Shown: positions 39,157 to 48,792, numbered from the stretch's first letter. The stretch is DNA of 64,000 bases from Prochlorococcus sp. AG-402-G19 (GCA_003279455.1 QCHU01000001.1:1-64000), one strand, 5' to 3'. Notes: generated by a model from the sequence alone, not told the origin. Program-made: numbers and translations.

Positions 39157-39495
39157 ATTTAGCTTAGAGCTATTAATTCTTATTTTTACATATTTAAACT
39201 CCTCCTTGGAAAAGCATATATCCTCTCATCAACTGATGTTACAAACTGAATATCAAAATGACTTTCTTGTTAAAAGTCTTGCTTAAGGCTTTTACACAAA
39301 GCTATGGCAAATGCATATGTGAATTTCTTATTATTTAAAAAAGTTTTGAATATTTGCGATTTATCAGCGCTATTTTAATTAATGACAGGCCTTGTGTTTT
39401 TGAACTAAATAAATAATTTTCTTGATTTTGGATAAATATATAATTTTATACCTCTTCTTAATATTTGAATGTTGATCCCTACTCGTATCACAGAT
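39157..39495. other. gap, nothing recognised
   Basis: No ORF, hairpin or RNA gene that I can support. Confidence 0.4.
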
Positions 39496-39897
39496 TCAAT
39501 AGAATTTAAGATTATCATTTACGGGCTGCCATACCTTTCCTTTTACTGTCAGTGATAATCTCCTGCCCCACAGAAGAAACGGAAATAAAAAGTTAGCCCT
39601 CTTGTTTGATGTGAAAATAATCCGAAGTACTTCTAGGATGGAGTCGCTTGGTTCTTTAATCTGAGAGCAAATCCAATTAATCGCTACAGCACCATGCATA
39701 ATTTGTTCATTATTTATCAGAATTGCTCCTTTATTTAAATCGTAGCCTTGATTATAGAGTTGAGATAAGAGGGGGAGATTCATTCTTCCATCTACTATTT
39801 CGAATTCATGAATATTGCTTTTTAATTCAACTAATTGTGCAAAGTAATTGCAAAATGGACATTCACCATCATATATAAATAATGTTTTTTCAGACAT
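39496..39897 (-). CDS. DCC-family (DUF393) thiol oxidoreductase-like protein
   Basis: 133 residues. LFIYDGECPFCNYFAQLVEL carries the DGxCxxC active-site motif of the DCC (DUF393) family. Family blocks also include GAILINNEQIMHGAVAINWI and FLLWGRRLSL. A thioredoxin-like fold and a role in thiol-disulfide exchange are assumed for the family. Normal length. Stand-alone. Confidence 0.88.
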   Translation of the reverse strand: MSEKTLFIYDGECPFCNYFAQLVELKSNIHEFEIVDGRMNLPLLSQLYNQGYDLNKGAILINNEQIMHGAVAINWICSQIKEPSDSILEVLRIIFTSNKRANFLFPFLLWGRRLSLTVKGKVWQPVNDNLKFY

Positions 39898-40173
39898 AAT
39901 TATTTATTAATAAATCTATTGTACATACACTTTGTTCGAAAACGTGTCAAAATATTCAAAATCGGATAGTTAAATCATAAAAAAAATAAATATGATCTTG
40001 TCAAACGATTGTTTTTATATGGTAATTAGACTTAAATTGATCAGATCTACCTAAAATATCGTAATCCTTTTAATGATTAGTTAAAAGAACAATATTTTCA
40101 TATATTTATTTGTACTAAGAATTAACTTTAAATAATAACTTTTAAATTTTTTTTAAATTATCATTTTATAGTA

Positions 40174-40341
40174 TCAGTTTTTGAAAACACTGCTCTTTAC
40201 ATTATCTTCTTGTATTTGAGGTCGTAATAAAGACATAGGTAGTGCTGTTACTATTGCAAAAGATAGAACAAGTATCAAATCAGTCGTGAAGTGGCTTATA
40301 CCTAACTCAGAGTGAGCGAGAGCAAAGTTTAGTAATGTCAT
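40174..40341 (-). CDS. single-TM small protein, 55 aa
   Basis: ATG at 40341. LNFALAHSELGISHFTTD, then a membrane helix (LILVLSFAIVTALPMSLL) and a polar tail. The N-terminal HSELG and FTTDL recall short photosystem-type peptides, but I cannot assign it. Confidence 0.5.
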   Translation of the reverse strand: MTLLNFALAHSELGISHFTTDLILVLSFAIVTALPMSLLRPQIQEDNVKSSVFKN

Positions 40342-40574
40342 TTTTTTAATAAAATACTGAACAATTTTATTTTAGTTTGTATAAATTTATTTATTATGTA
40401 GTAAAAATTATTGCTAAAACACAATAATTTTTTCTAATATTTGATGATTATATATTGAGTTATGCGTATTTAACCCTATTAATAAGAAACTGTGAGTGAT
40501 AATCCTCACGTGTCTAAAAAATTCACTACAATTATATTGTAATTTACTAGACCTTGATTGTTCATAAGGTAAAT

Positions 40575-40808
40575 ATGTTGAAAATAGTTGCCTACGTTCG
40601 ATATTCAAATGCTTCAATAATCCTTAATTGGAATATCTTTCTAGGTGCGCTTATATTTTTTATACTTTGTGGGATCTTGATCTTTCAAAATCAAATTTGG
40701 GAAGAAGAAGATTTTTCTAGAAATAAAAATTGGTACAAATGGAAAGATTCGGCTATTAAGTCAAATAAGGGTGATTTGTCTAGAATTTACCCAACATCAA
40801 AAAAATAA
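40575..40808 (+). CDS. single-TM small protein, 77 aa
   Basis: I take ATG 40575 over an upstream TTG. LKIVAYVRYSNASIIL, a membrane helix (FLGALIFFILCGILIF), then WEEEDFSRNKNWYKWKD. The charged tail is probably cytoplasmic. Function unknown. Confidence 0.5.
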   Translation: MLKIVAYVRYSNASIILNWNIFLGALIFFILCGILIFQNQIWEEEDFSRNKNWYKWKDSAIKSNKGDLSRIYPTSKK

Positions 40809-40949
40809 ATATTTAAGATTTTTTTCTGAACATCATGTATTAATTTTAGAGTTATTTAAATATGCCTTTTGAGATTAACATAAATATTGCTTGTCGACGT
40901 TAAAACAGATAAAAAGAGGAAATAGATTGTTTTTCCCTTTAATTAAGAT

Positions 40950-42242
40950 ATGAATAAAATCAAATGCCCTGAATGTGGTAGTCAGATCAGCATTGATGAA
41001 GATAATTACTCAAATATCATTAAGCAAGTAAGAGATCAGGAGTTTGACGATGAACTGAGCAAAAGACTTGAACTACTTGAAAAGGATAAACAGCAATCAG
41101 TTGAGCTAGCTATTCAAAATATTAGATTCAAAATGCAAGAAGCAGCATATTTAAATGAAAAAAAAATGCAAGCTCTTGAGTCTCAGTTGACTGCTGCTGA
41201 GACTGAGAAGCTTCTCGCTGTCAACAAAATTAAGCATTCCTTCGAAAAAGAGAAAGACACACTTTCTTATTTATTGGAAAAAACGAAAGAAAAGAATGAA
41301 TATGATAAAAAACTTGCAGTTTCTAATGCAATTACAAAATTAAAAGAAGGATATGAACATATTAAAAATAATTTAGACAAGGTTGAGCTTCAAAAAGAAT
41401 TATCAGAAAAATCTATAAAAATGAAATATGAGATTCAGCTAAAAGAACGTGATGATGTAATTGAGAGACTTCGTGATATGAAAATAAAATTGTCCACAAA
41501 AATGGTTGGTGAGTCATTGGAACAACATTGTGAGAATGAGTTTAATAGATTAAGGTCAACAGCTTTTCCAAATGCATATTTTGAAAAAGACAATGATACC
41601 AGCTTTGGTAGTAAAGGTGATTATATTTTTCGCGATAGTGATAATGAAGGGAATGAAATAGTCTCAATTATGTTTGAAATGAAAAACGAATGTGATAAAA
41701 CCTCTTCTAAGAAGAAAAATGAAGACTTCCTTAAAGAGTTAAATAAAGATCGCAATGAAAAAAATTGTGAATATGCTGTACTGGTTTCTTTATTAGAATC
41801 TGATAATGACTTATTTAATTCTGGAATTGTTGATTTTTCATATCGATATCCCAAGATGTATGTCGTCAGACCTCAATGCTTTTTATCTATTATTTCCTTA
41901 TTAAGAAATGCTTCACTAAAGGCACTTGAGTATAAATCTGAATTATCAGCTATTAAAGAACAAAATATCGATATTACCAATTTTGAAAATAGCCTTGAAT
42001 TATTCAAGGATGCTTTTGGTAAAAACTATACGCTTGCTTCAAAACGCTTTGAATCTGCAATTATGGAGATTGATAAATCTATTAATCATTTGCAAAAAAC
42101 CAAAGATGCTTTGCTTGGTGCTGATAGAAACCTTAGGTTGGCGAACGACAAAGCCCAAGAAGTTTCTGTTAAAAGATTGACTAGAAATAATCCCACAATG
42201 AGAGAAAAATTTAACTCGATAAGAAAGAGTGAGGCAGCATAA
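40950..42242 (+). CDS. DUF2130 protein (PD-(D/E)XK nuclease-like with coiled coil)
   Basis: 430 residues. An N-terminal zinc-ribbon half ([10 protein letters not shown]) is followed by a long coiled coil (about residues 30-180). The DUF2130 core holds [25 protein letters not shown] and MFEMKNECD, the order E - GD - ExK of a PD-(D/E)XK nuclease fold. A second helical region closes the protein. DUF2130 proteins often accompany mobile elements and phages; their activity is not established. Next to a GIY-YIG protein, so the pair may be an acquired DNA-processing module. Confidence 0.88.
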   Translation: MNKIKCPECGSQISIDEDNYSNIIKQVRDQEFDDELSKRLELLEKDKQQSVELAIQNIRFKMQEAAYLNEKKMQALESQLTAAETEKLLAVNKIKHSFEKEKDTLSYLLEKTKEKNEYDKKLAVSNAITKLKEGYEHIKNNLDKVELQKELSEKSIKMKYEIQLKERDDVIERLRDMKIKLSTKMVGESLEQHCENEFNRLRSTAFPNAYFEKDNDTSFGSKGDYIFRDSDNEGNEIVSIMFEMKNECDKTSSKKKNEDFLKELNKDRNEKNCEYAVLVSLLESDNDLFNSGIVDFSYRYPKMYVVRPQCFLSIISLLRNASLKALEYKSELSAIKEQNIDITNFENSLELFKDAFGKNYTLASKRFESAIMEIDKSINHLQKTKDALLGADRNLRLANDKAQEVSVKRLTRNNPTMREKFNSIRKSEAA

Positions 42243-42281
42243 CTTGCATAAAAATATTAATAATAATATGTTTATAATTTT

Positions 42282-42824
42282 ATGATTGGATGGATCTATT
42301 TAATTAGAAATAGAGATATTTATAAGATTGGAATAACTAAAAATTTTAGAAATAGGATGCGTCAACTTAAGCCAGATAATATAATTGCTAAATTGTATAC
42401 AAGTGATTATGTAGAATTAGAAAAAGAGTTACACCATCGCTATAAAGAGTACAGAATTCCTCAAACGGAATATTTTCGATTACATAATTCACATCTTAAG
42501 GAGATTAAACAAAGAATTTCTAAGCTGGACTATAGTAAGAAAGTTAATTTAATGATCTTAATAAAATCAATTTTACTATTATTATTCATATTTTTCCTAC
42601 TATTCTTAATTCTATCTTTAAATATTAATGAACCAAGGATTATAACCATAAAAACCTTTTTATGGATCCAGCGAATTTCATTTTGTTTTTCATTTCTTTC
42701 CTTATTGCTTCCTTCTGGTAAGAAATTTATCTTTTTGAATGAATTAAAATATAGATCTGTAAGATTATTTATATATTTTATTTTTGCAATCTTTTTTCGA
42801 ATTGCTTATCTATATTTAACTTAA
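42282..42824 (+). CDS. GIY-YIG (T5orf172/Mug113-like) domain protein with membrane tail
   Basis: 180 residues. WIYLIRNRDIYKIGITKNFR is the GIY-YIG strand pair and first arginine. EKELHHRYKEYRIPQTEYFR carries the conserved E, H and aromatic residues of the T5orf172 type. From residue 88 on there are about three membrane helices, which is unusual for this nuclease family. It lies 40 bases after the DUF2130 gene, in the same direction. Very AT-rich. Probably an anchored nuclease-fold protein; activity uncertain. Confidence 0.75.
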   Translation: MIGWIYLIRNRDIYKIGITKNFRNRMRQLKPDNIIAKLYTSDYVELEKELHHRYKEYRIPQTEYFRLHNSHLKEIKQRISKLDYSKKVNLMILIKSILLLLFIFFLLFLILSLNINEPRIITIKTFLWIQRISFCFSFLSLLLPSGKKFIFLNELKYRSVRLFIYFIFAIFFRIAYLYLT

Positions 42825-42875
42825 AAATATTATTAAATTTTATTGCTAACTATATCCATAAATTTTTTTGGATAT

Positions 42876-43235
42876 TTAATCTTCCCACATGTCATTATCC
42901 CGGTTCTCATCTTGTTGTTGTTTTAAAAGGCCAAGTCTTCTATCAAATTCAATTTCTTCTTGACTTTTTAATTCAATCTTACGATTTTTATTGCATTTAT
43001 CTTTTACTTCAATAATCTTTTTACTTAAGTCCTCTGAAAAATGATCTTTAATTTCTTCCCAAACTTCTTTTTCCTCAGCATTTCCTACAGTTCCTTTTAT
43101 TTGATCAATTATAATTTCCTTAACAAACTCCCTTAAATCACTTTCAGTCATTGAGGCAAGTTTGCTTGATATGTAAATATCTTTAAGATAGTCTAATTCC
43201 TTTTGGCTTAGATCCTTATAAGTTAATTCTTCCAT
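42876..43235 (-). CDS. charged helical hypothetical protein, 119 aa
   Basis: EELTYKDLSQKELDYLKDIY, ESDLREFVKEIIIDQI and HFSEDLSKKIIEVKD are helical, followed by a charged coiled-coil end. Soluble. No family recognised with confidence; it resembles small proteins of picocyanobacteria. Confidence 0.6.
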   Translation of the reverse strand: MEELTYKDLSQKELDYLKDIYISSKLASMTESDLREFVKEIIIDQIKGTVGNAEEKEVWEEIKDHFSEDLSKKIIEVKDKCNKNRKIELKSQEEIEFDRRLGLLKQQQDENRDNDMWED

Positions 43236-43478
43236 TGTTGTTGTCAGTTATTAGTAGAGAGAATGTTTTAGAATAATTTAGGTTTAATGCCTTAGCATTA
43301 GCATTAATTATTTGAGAAATAGTTTTTATACATTTTCATTATTAGCAGAAACTGTCTTTTAGTGGCATTTACGAGATCATTAATCATGAATACCTTAAAT
43401 CTTTTTTGTATTTTATTCTAATTCATATTTAAAACAATTTATATTTCTAAAATCTTGAAAGCGTAACTTTATGTGATT

Positions 43479-43730
43479 TTATTTCTTATCTCTAGCTATT
43501 AGTTTATTAAAAATTGCTTCAATCAATATTGCTGTAAAGAATAGACTTAAAGAGGGGATAAATAGTGGGTACCATAATTTTTCAAACATGTTATATAAAT
43601 ATGCATTTCCATTAACACTTAATAAAAAACTTAGTGCCAGGAATATAGAACCGATTATTAAGATATAAAGGTTGTAGATTAATATGTTATCTATAACTTT
43701 TTTCCATTTGTTTTCATTTTCTTTTTCCAT
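43479..43730 (-). CDS. two-TM small protein, 83 aa
   Basis: A charged start (EKENENKWKKVIDN) then two membrane helices (about residues 20-38 and 51-72) and a KLIARDKK end. Function unknown. Confidence 0.5.
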   Translation of the reverse strand: MEKENENKWKKVIDNILIYNLYILIIGSIFLALSFLLSVNGNAYLYNMFEKLWYPLFIPSLSLFFTAILIEAIFNKLIARDKK

Positions 43731-43782
43731 ATTTTTTTTTTATTTTACATGTATTAAGTGTGATGAGTTCTTGAAAAAATAA

Positions 43783-43908
43783 TCAATTACCCCTAAAGGC
43801 GTATAGATCAATTCCATTTGACTTAAGATAAATAGCGCCCGCGATAGCTACTAAATTGAGACCAAATACAAAAAACCAAACTTTCCATGATTTCTTTTGA
43901 GAATTCAT
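43783..43908 (-). CDS. single-TM small protein, 41 aa
   Basis: ATG at 43908. NSQKKSWKVWFFVFGLNLVA, then IAGAIYLKSNGIDLYAFRGN. A typical tiny anchored protein. Function unknown. Confidence 0.45.
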   Translation of the reverse strand: MNSQKKSWKVWFFVFGLNLVAIAGAIYLKSNGIDLYAFRGN

Positions 43909-43988
43909 CTTTTTTTTAACTTATATATATTTATAACACCTTTTGAAATATATTCATAAATTTTATCTTTTGATCAATCCCAGTTGTT

Positions 43989-44240
43989 TCAACTCAAAGC
44001 ATCAAGATCTCTTCTGTAATGTTTTGAGCTACTAAAATCTTTATTATTTGATTTCCATTCGGTATCTTCTAGCAGATCTGAATAATTATTATTGTTTGAA
44101 GGAAATTTTTTTTCTAATCTCCAGCCAGCTTCATTTAAATAATCTACGTAATCTTTAGTAAATACGTTCCCATTAATCTTTGATGGAACATTTGTTTGTC
44201 CTCTTTCGTCAACAGTGCCTTCTTTTGTTTGTAACTTCAT
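43989..44240 (-). CDS. hydrophilic hypothetical protein, 83 aa
   Basis: KLQTKEGTVDERGQTNVPSK, FTKDYVDYLNEAGWRLEKKF, then an Asn/Asp/Ser-rich end. No membrane segment, probably partly disordered. Not recognised. Confidence 0.5.
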   Translation of the reverse strand: MKLQTKEGTVDERGQTNVPSKINGNVFTKDYVDYLNEAGWRLEKKFPSNNNNYSDLLEDTEWKSNNKDFSSSKHYRRDLDALS

Positions 44241-44339
44241 CCATTGTTGTAATCTTCAAATGTTCTAATCTAATTTTTCCGAAGTTGCCTTGTTCTACTT
44301 GTAGTGTTAACCCTCGTCTGTCCAAATACACTTCACGAT

Positions 44340-45380
44340 TTATGGCGTTTTTACTAAAACGTCGTTCAAACTAACTCTAACTCTGTCTAGTTGTTTTTGA
44401 CTTCCAAGAAATATCAAAATCATACCTGCAGAGATTGAAAACTTGTCTATAGGATTACCAGTTAATTTTCCAGAGACTTTAGTTGCCAAAAGTAATGCTT
44501 CACCTTGTTTTGAGAAATCAAAAACTGTATTTTTTTTGCTTATAAAATTATTAATTAAATCTATATTTTTGGTTACTTCAAATTCTTCTATTTCGCAATC
44601 TGAGCCTGCTAGTAAATCCATAAAATCAACAGCTATTGGCCTTAATGCAGAGGCGGCCATAGTCCTTCCTGCCGCAACATATGGACTTACTACTGCGTTA
44701 GCACCTGCTAGTTTTAATTTATTTGCTGCTTCTTCATTCGCAGCTCTGGCGATCAATCTGCAATTATCATTGAGAGCCTTTGCACTTAGTACAACATATA
44801 AATTAGCTGCATCACTTGGAAGTGTAACAACTAGACTTCGACAATTTTTTATTCCAGCAAGTAAGAGTGATTCGTCCATAGTGGCATCTGCTAATAAGAC
44901 GTTGAAGCCCTTTTCTTCTGCTTCATTCTTTCTTGTAGCGTCAATTTCTATTATTAAAGTTGTTATTTTTTCAGCCTTTAATTGATCAGCGATTTCTTTT
45001 CCTGTACGACCATACCCGCATATAATTACATGATTCTTCATTCTTCTAATAAACCTCCTAAGTCTAAGTTCCTCTAACTTTATAAAATACCCTAGTTCAG
45101 ATAATTGTATAAACCTTTGAAGTGTTAATTGAATTACAAATAGTCCTCCTCCGATTATTAAAAAAGTTATTATTCGCCCAGCAGAACTTAAAACTTCGAC
45201 CTCACCAAAACCTATTGTTGTAACAGTTATCAGTACCATCCATAGACAATCTCCCCAATCCCATCCTTCAGTAATTCGATAACCCAATGCCCCAAATAAA
45301 AATAAGAAAATAAGTAAAGATATTGGGCCCGCCCATAACTTTAAATAACTCTTATATTTATTTGATTTAATAAGATTCAA
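44340..45380 (-). CDS. two-TM potassium channel with RCK/TrkA-N domain
   Basis: 346 residues. Two membrane helices flank the pore loop TVTTIGFGE (residues 53-60), a K+ selectivity filter of the TxGFG type. An RCK Rossmann domain starts at HVIICGYGRTGKEIADQL (GxGxxG at 122-127), with IIEID as the nucleotide-binding acid and LLADATMDESLLLAGI. A C-terminal TrkA-C-like part follows. An MthK/Kch-like ligand-gated K+ channel of the plasma or thylakoid membrane. Normal length. Monocistronic. Confidence 0.92.
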   Translation of the reverse strand: MNLIKSNKYKSYLKLWAGPISLLIFLFLFGALGYRITEGWDWGDCLWMVLITVTTIGFGEVEVLSSAGRIITFLIIGGGLFVIQLTLQRFIQLSELGYFIKLEELRLRRFIRRMKNHVIICGYGRTGKEIADQLKAEKITTLIIEIDATRKNEAEEKGFNVLLADATMDESLLLAGIKNCRSLVVTLPSDAANLYVVLSAKALNDNCRLIARAANEEAANKLKLAGANAVVSPYVAAGRTMAASALRPIAVDFMDLLAGSDCEIEEFEVTKNIDLINNFISKKNTVFDFSKQGEALLLATKVSGKLTGNPIDKFSISAGMILIFLGSQKQLDRVRVSLNDVLVKTP

Positions 45381-45529
45381 ATTAATCCATTTGCTTAATT
45401 CTAATTTTATAGTGTTGAATGAAGAAAATGTTTATTCGTTTTTTTTCTATACGTATAAGTCTAACTTATTGATTAATCATTTAATTTCAAACTTTTCACT
45501 TTGTATGATTAAATTAGAGTAGCTTGTAA

Positions 45530-45760
45530 TTGTCAATTGTGGAAGCTCTTACATCGGAAGACAAAAAAGAATTATGTAAGGAGGCTTTTCAAGATATATC
45601 AGCAATTCTAGCCAGTTTACGGGATCAAGGTTTATCTGATTTGGAAATTTTCGAATTTGGTAAATCATTAATAGATCATTTTGATCCAATCAAGATGGAG
45701 AATTTAAAAAAAGATTCGGATTATCAAGACGCTTTGTTTAGAGAAGCTAATGATTTGTAG
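45530..45760 (+). CDS. acidic helical hypothetical protein, 76 aa
   Basis: A TTG start. EALTSEDKKELCKEAFQDIS, LASLRDQGLSDLEIFEFGKS and a DHFDPIKMENLKKD tail. Soluble and helical. The internal order resembles the LKxxTxC proteins loosely. Not recognised. Confidence 0.5.
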   Translation: MSIVEALTSEDKKELCKEAFQDISAILASLRDQGLSDLEIFEFGKSLIDHFDPIKMENLKKDSDYQDALFREANDL

Positions 45761-45889
45761 ATTATTGTTTAATATTTCTTTCTAATTAAATAATCTATAT
45801 ATATTTTATTCATATTTATTCATTTTTGATCGATTTAAGTTTTTTCTTATCTTAAAAATATTCTTAATTAATTTTTTCTTATCAACAAT

Positions 45890-46057
45890 TCAATTATCGT
45901 ATTTCTGAATATAGTCAATTATTATTTTGCATTGCTCAATTGATATTGATGAAAGGGGTGATGATGCTGGTATTTCTAGAAGGGCACATGATGCAATTAT
46001 CTCAGAGGAATCAACGTTTAGAGCCTCTGCGAGTTCCTTCACTCTCAACCTGGCCAC
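45890..46057 (-). CDS. free-standing IF2 N-terminal-type domain, 55 aa
   Basis: A GTG start. ARLRVKELAEALNVDSSEII, then ASCALLEIPASSPLSSISIE and CKIIIDYI. This follows the IF2_N subdomain pattern (VxELAkxLxVsxxeii...L.I...s.lS.ls.e), normally found at the start of translation initiation factor IF-2. Here it stands alone. It could bind the ribosome, nucleic acid or a partner, or be a relic. Moderately sure of the domain, unsure of the role. Confidence 0.6.
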   Translation of the reverse strand: MARLRVKELAEALNVDSSEIIASCALLEIPASSPLSSISIEQCKIIIDYIQKYDN

Positions 46058-46153
46058 ATTAATATTTATGTTTTGATGATCCTATTATGATTTATGTTTT
46101 TATTTTTACTTTTTATTGCTATGTGTAAGGGAACTTGATTTGTAACTGATTAA

Positions 46154-46339
46154 ATGAATCGTGATAAAGATTTGAAGTCGACACTACATAATGTTGTTTC
46201 ATATGCTGTGCTGCGAATGGAGACTGTTTCTGATTCCAATATCAGAAGATGTATATTTCAAGAATACAGGGAATGGCTAGGTACTTCTATTGATGATTGG
46301 GTTTTGGCATTGCCTAATGATTGGGGTAAAACTGACTAG
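46154..46339 (+). CDS. hypothetical protein, 61 aa
   Basis: NRDKDLKSTLHNVVSYAVLR, SDSNIRRCIFQEYREWLG, DDWVLALPNDWG. Soluble, two helices and a Trp-rich end. Not recognised. Confidence 0.5.
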   Translation: MNRDKDLKSTLHNVVSYAVLRMETVSDSNIRRCIFQEYREWLGTSIDDWVLALPNDWGKTD

Positions 46340-46751
46340 AATTTTTGCTAGTATTATTAAGGCATAGGCGGATTAATATTTTTTTATATTTATTTAAATT
46401 AATTAAAGTTTTTTGGGCACAGTAATAACATTACTCTCTAATATCTTTATTTTGATCAAAAATTGGTTATGTCGAGTTTTGAAATAGACATATTAGCTGG
46501 ATTATTTAAAGCGCTTGAAACAAAGTCATCCATTTAACTCTCTGGGTATGACTATGCTGGATAAACATAGAAAAAGATAAAATAGATATGATTAATAAAG
46601 AATTGATTTTATATAAAATATTAATTAACTATAAATTTTAGCGTGATTATTTATTATCTTGCAATTAAATATTTATTATTGTAGTTATTGACCTAATAAT
46701 TAAAAAAAGGCCTATGATAATATAAAAAATTAAATACAACCATTTTCTTAA
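46340..46751. other. AT-rich gap, only a 22-codon ORF
   Basis: A tiny ATG frame at 46468-46536 (SSFEIDILAGLFKALETKSS) is the only candidate. Nothing else is recognised. Confidence 0.4.
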
Positions 46752-46967
46752 ATGTCATTAGATCAAATAAGGAAATTTTTAAAGGAAATGCAGAATGACG
46801 AATCTTTAAAGGACGAGGTACTGTCTTCCTCTACAGCAGATGATGTTGCCCTCATTGCATTAAGGAAAGGCTATGAATTTTCAGGAGATGAATTGCTAAG
46901 ATTTTCAGGTAAAAAAGTTGGAAGAGTTACAGTACAAAAGAATGATGTGCCAGGAGAATATAATTAG
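46752..46967 (+). CDS. Nif11-domain (Nif11-like leader) peptide, 71 aa
   Basis: SLDQIRKFLKEMQNDESLKDEVL, AVE-like spacing and then DDVALIALRKGYEFSGDELLRF. This is the Nif11 pattern (S..Q...FL......L...L......D.V.iA...G..fs.deL). In picocyanobacteria the same domain serves as leader of prochlorosin lanthipeptides. The tail here (KKVGRVTVQKNDVPG) has no cysteine, serine or GG site, so it is not a lanthipeptide core. No modifying enzyme is nearby. Best called an orphan Nif11 protein. Confidence 0.75.
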   Translation: MSLDQIRKFLKEMQNDESLKDEVLSSSTADDVALIALRKGYEFSGDELLRFSGKKVGRVTVQKNDVPGEYN

Positions 46968-46972
46968 ATGAT

Positions 46973-47119
46973 CTATTTTCTTTTTTTTAGTTCTTCCACG
47001 ATTTCATCCCACTTTTTGCCAGCTTTAAGAAAATGATTTCTCTTTTGTCTATTGATTAAATAACTAAAAATACGAATAATTAATAATAATATAATTAGTA
47101 TGATAAAAATAAAATACAT
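46973..47119 (-). CDS. single-TM small protein, 48 aa
   Basis: ATG at 47119. An Ile-rich membrane helix (YFIFIILIILLLIIRIF) is followed by LINRQKRNHFLKAGKKWDEI and a KKRK end. Function unknown. Confidence 0.45.
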   Translation of the reverse strand: MYFIFIILIILLLIIRIFSYLINRQKRNHFLKAGKKWDEIVEELKKRK

Positions 47120-47284
47120 TTTTAATTATTTATCGTACTTATTTATTATATAGAGATTTATATAATGTGTATAGTTCTAATACCATTTTTATTTTGCTTT
47201 AAGTGACGATACTCATTTTAACTATGGTATGTACCCATTTTTAATCGTTATCAACTATTATGCAATGTAGTTCTTACTAAACTT

Positions 47285-47617
47285 TTGGATATTACATTAA
47301 TTGCTATTGCCGTTTTTGTATTTGTTGCAATAGCATTTCTTGCCCTTTATTTGTTTAAAAGTATTAATAAAAAATCTTTTACTGCAGAAGATGGTTCTGT
47401 CTTTGATAGTCAACCTGATTTAGATCTCTATCAGAGGTTATATGACAAGACAAAGCCTTTATTTAGTCCCGACGATGAGAATGGTTCTTCTCAGCAAACA
47501 CTTGGATTTGAGAAAACATTCATATCTAAACTAACAATCGAAGGATTTCCAAATTTAAAAACCCTTGTAAAATATCGCAAACAATTTAAATCATTATCAG
47601 ATTTAATAAATAATTAA
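47285..47617 (+). CDS. single-TM hypothetical protein, 110 aa
   Basis: A TTG start. A membrane helix at residues 3-24 is followed by a soluble part: SFTAEDGSVFDSQPDLDLYQ, LFSPDDENGSSQQTLGFEKT, FPNLKTLVKYRKQFKSLSDL. It looks like an anchored cytoplasmic domain. Not recognised. Confidence 0.55.
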   Translation: MDITLIAIAVFVFVAIAFLALYLFKSINKKSFTAEDGSVFDSQPDLDLYQRLYDKTKPLFSPDDENGSSQQTLGFEKTFISKLTIEGFPNLKTLVKYRKQFKSLSDLINN

Positions 47618-47677
47618 ATTAATTTCTTTTTTTATCGTTTGACTATACTATATATGGAATTAATTTGATAAATCCAA

Positions 47678-47857
47678 ATGATTAAAGCTGAATATACTGA
47701 CGAACAACTATCAGAAATGAGAGAAGACGCTTTTGTAAATATTAAAGAGGCTTGCTTGAGACTCCAAGAAAGAACAAAGTGCGGAAACGATGTAGTTATA
47801 AAAATGTTAAACCAAGTAACTCAATTCTATATTGAACAAGATGAGAAAACTAAATAA
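47678..47857 (+). CDS. LKxxTxC-family small protein, 59 aa
   Basis: KAEYTDEQLSEMREDAFVNI, then ACLRLQERTKCGNDVVIKML. Same layout as 36622-36798 (TDNQLLE...C.ELQMKTGC) and, further away, 29225 and 53815. Soluble. Function unknown. Confidence 0.6.
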   Translation: MIKAEYTDEQLSEMREDAFVNIKEACLRLQERTKCGNDVVIKMLNQVTQFYIEQDEKTK

Positions 47858-47882
47858 TAGATTATAAATCACTATTAGTTTA

Positions 47883-48617
47883 TTATTTAATCTTGTATTC
47901 ATTTAATGGTTTAGGATTTATTAAGCTAGTAGTAGTATCTTTGAACAAACTAATATCCTCGACTGATCCATCAACCTTAATAAGTTTATTTATTATTCCT
48001 CTAAAAGTAATGTCTCCTCCTGTAGTGCTTGCTAAAATTGTTTTTGGATTAAAGTGCTTTATTAATTGAGGTAGTACAGTTTTACCTTTAATAAATTTAC
48101 CTGCAATTGGTAATGAAAAATCTATTACTGGTGTTATGACTAAATCTATATTTCTTGGTTTTAATTTTTTATCAAGAAAACCATGTGGTTCGATATAAAT
48201 TGAATCTATCCCTGAATCAATAATGTAACCATTCTCAATATTAGGTACTGATGCACCTGATGTTGCCTGAATATTGATTTTTGTGTTACTAAAGCTTTCT
48301 CCTGGCTTTAGAGTATTTATTTTGGTAAAACCAATATGACGAACAACTTTGGTTGCTGCTTCTGATGCAATAACTGATATACCTTTATCAATTTTTTGAA
48401 GTGTTGGAGGATGCGCGTGATCAGGTTGGCCTTGAGTTAATAATAAATAATCAATATCTTTTGGTACATCAATCTCTTTAGCCAATTCGCCTTTTACTAA
48501 CCAGTCGCCAGGAGGGAACGTTAGATCACCATTCAACCAAGGATCTATCAAAATCCTTGTTTGATCTAATTCAATAAGCCAACCATTCGCTCCGTAATAA
48601 GTTGCAGTTATGGACAT
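47883..48617 (-). CDS. MBL-fold (UlaG-like) metallo-hydrolase-like protein
   Basis: 244 residues from the ATG at 48617; an earlier start adds four. ATYYGANGWLIELDQTRILI starts the beta-lactamase fold, and WLNGDLTFPPGDW is the cyanobacterial form of the substrate loop. The metal motif HxHxDH reads TQGQPDHAH, so the first His positions are replaced by Gln, keeping Asp and His. Such proteins are common in cyanobacteria. Metal binding and activity are uncertain. Confidence 0.8.
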   Translation of the reverse strand: MSITATYYGANGWLIELDQTRILIDPWLNGDLTFPPGDWLVKGELAKEIDVPKDIDYLLLTQGQPDHAHPPTLQKIDKGISVIASEAATKVVRHIGFTKINTLKPGESFSNTKINIQATSGASVPNIENGYIIDSGIDSIYIEPHGFLDKKLKPRNIDLVITPVIDFSLPIAGKFIKGKTVLPQLIKHFNPKTILASTTGGDITFRGIINKLIKVDGSVEDISLFKDTTTSLINPKPLNEYKIK

Positions 48618-48687
48618 GTTTTCTTTCAATATAACTATTTTTATGGAATAAGGTGGATTGTTCTAATATGTTTATTTAATTTAGATA

Positions 48688-48792
48688 TTAAAATATAAAT
48701 AATATGATTAATAATATAAGCATAATTAAAACAATTAAAATTGCAAATTTTTTAATATATTTTTGAAACTCATACAACCAGTCATTTTCCAT
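48688..48792 (-). CDS. 34-residue membrane peptide
   Basis: ATG at 48792. ENDWLYEFQKYIKKF, then an Ile/Leu-only helix. It may be real, but the composition is also what AT-rich DNA gives by chance. Confidence 0.35.
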   Translation of the reverse strand: MENDWLYEFQKYIKKFAILIVLIMLILLIILFIF

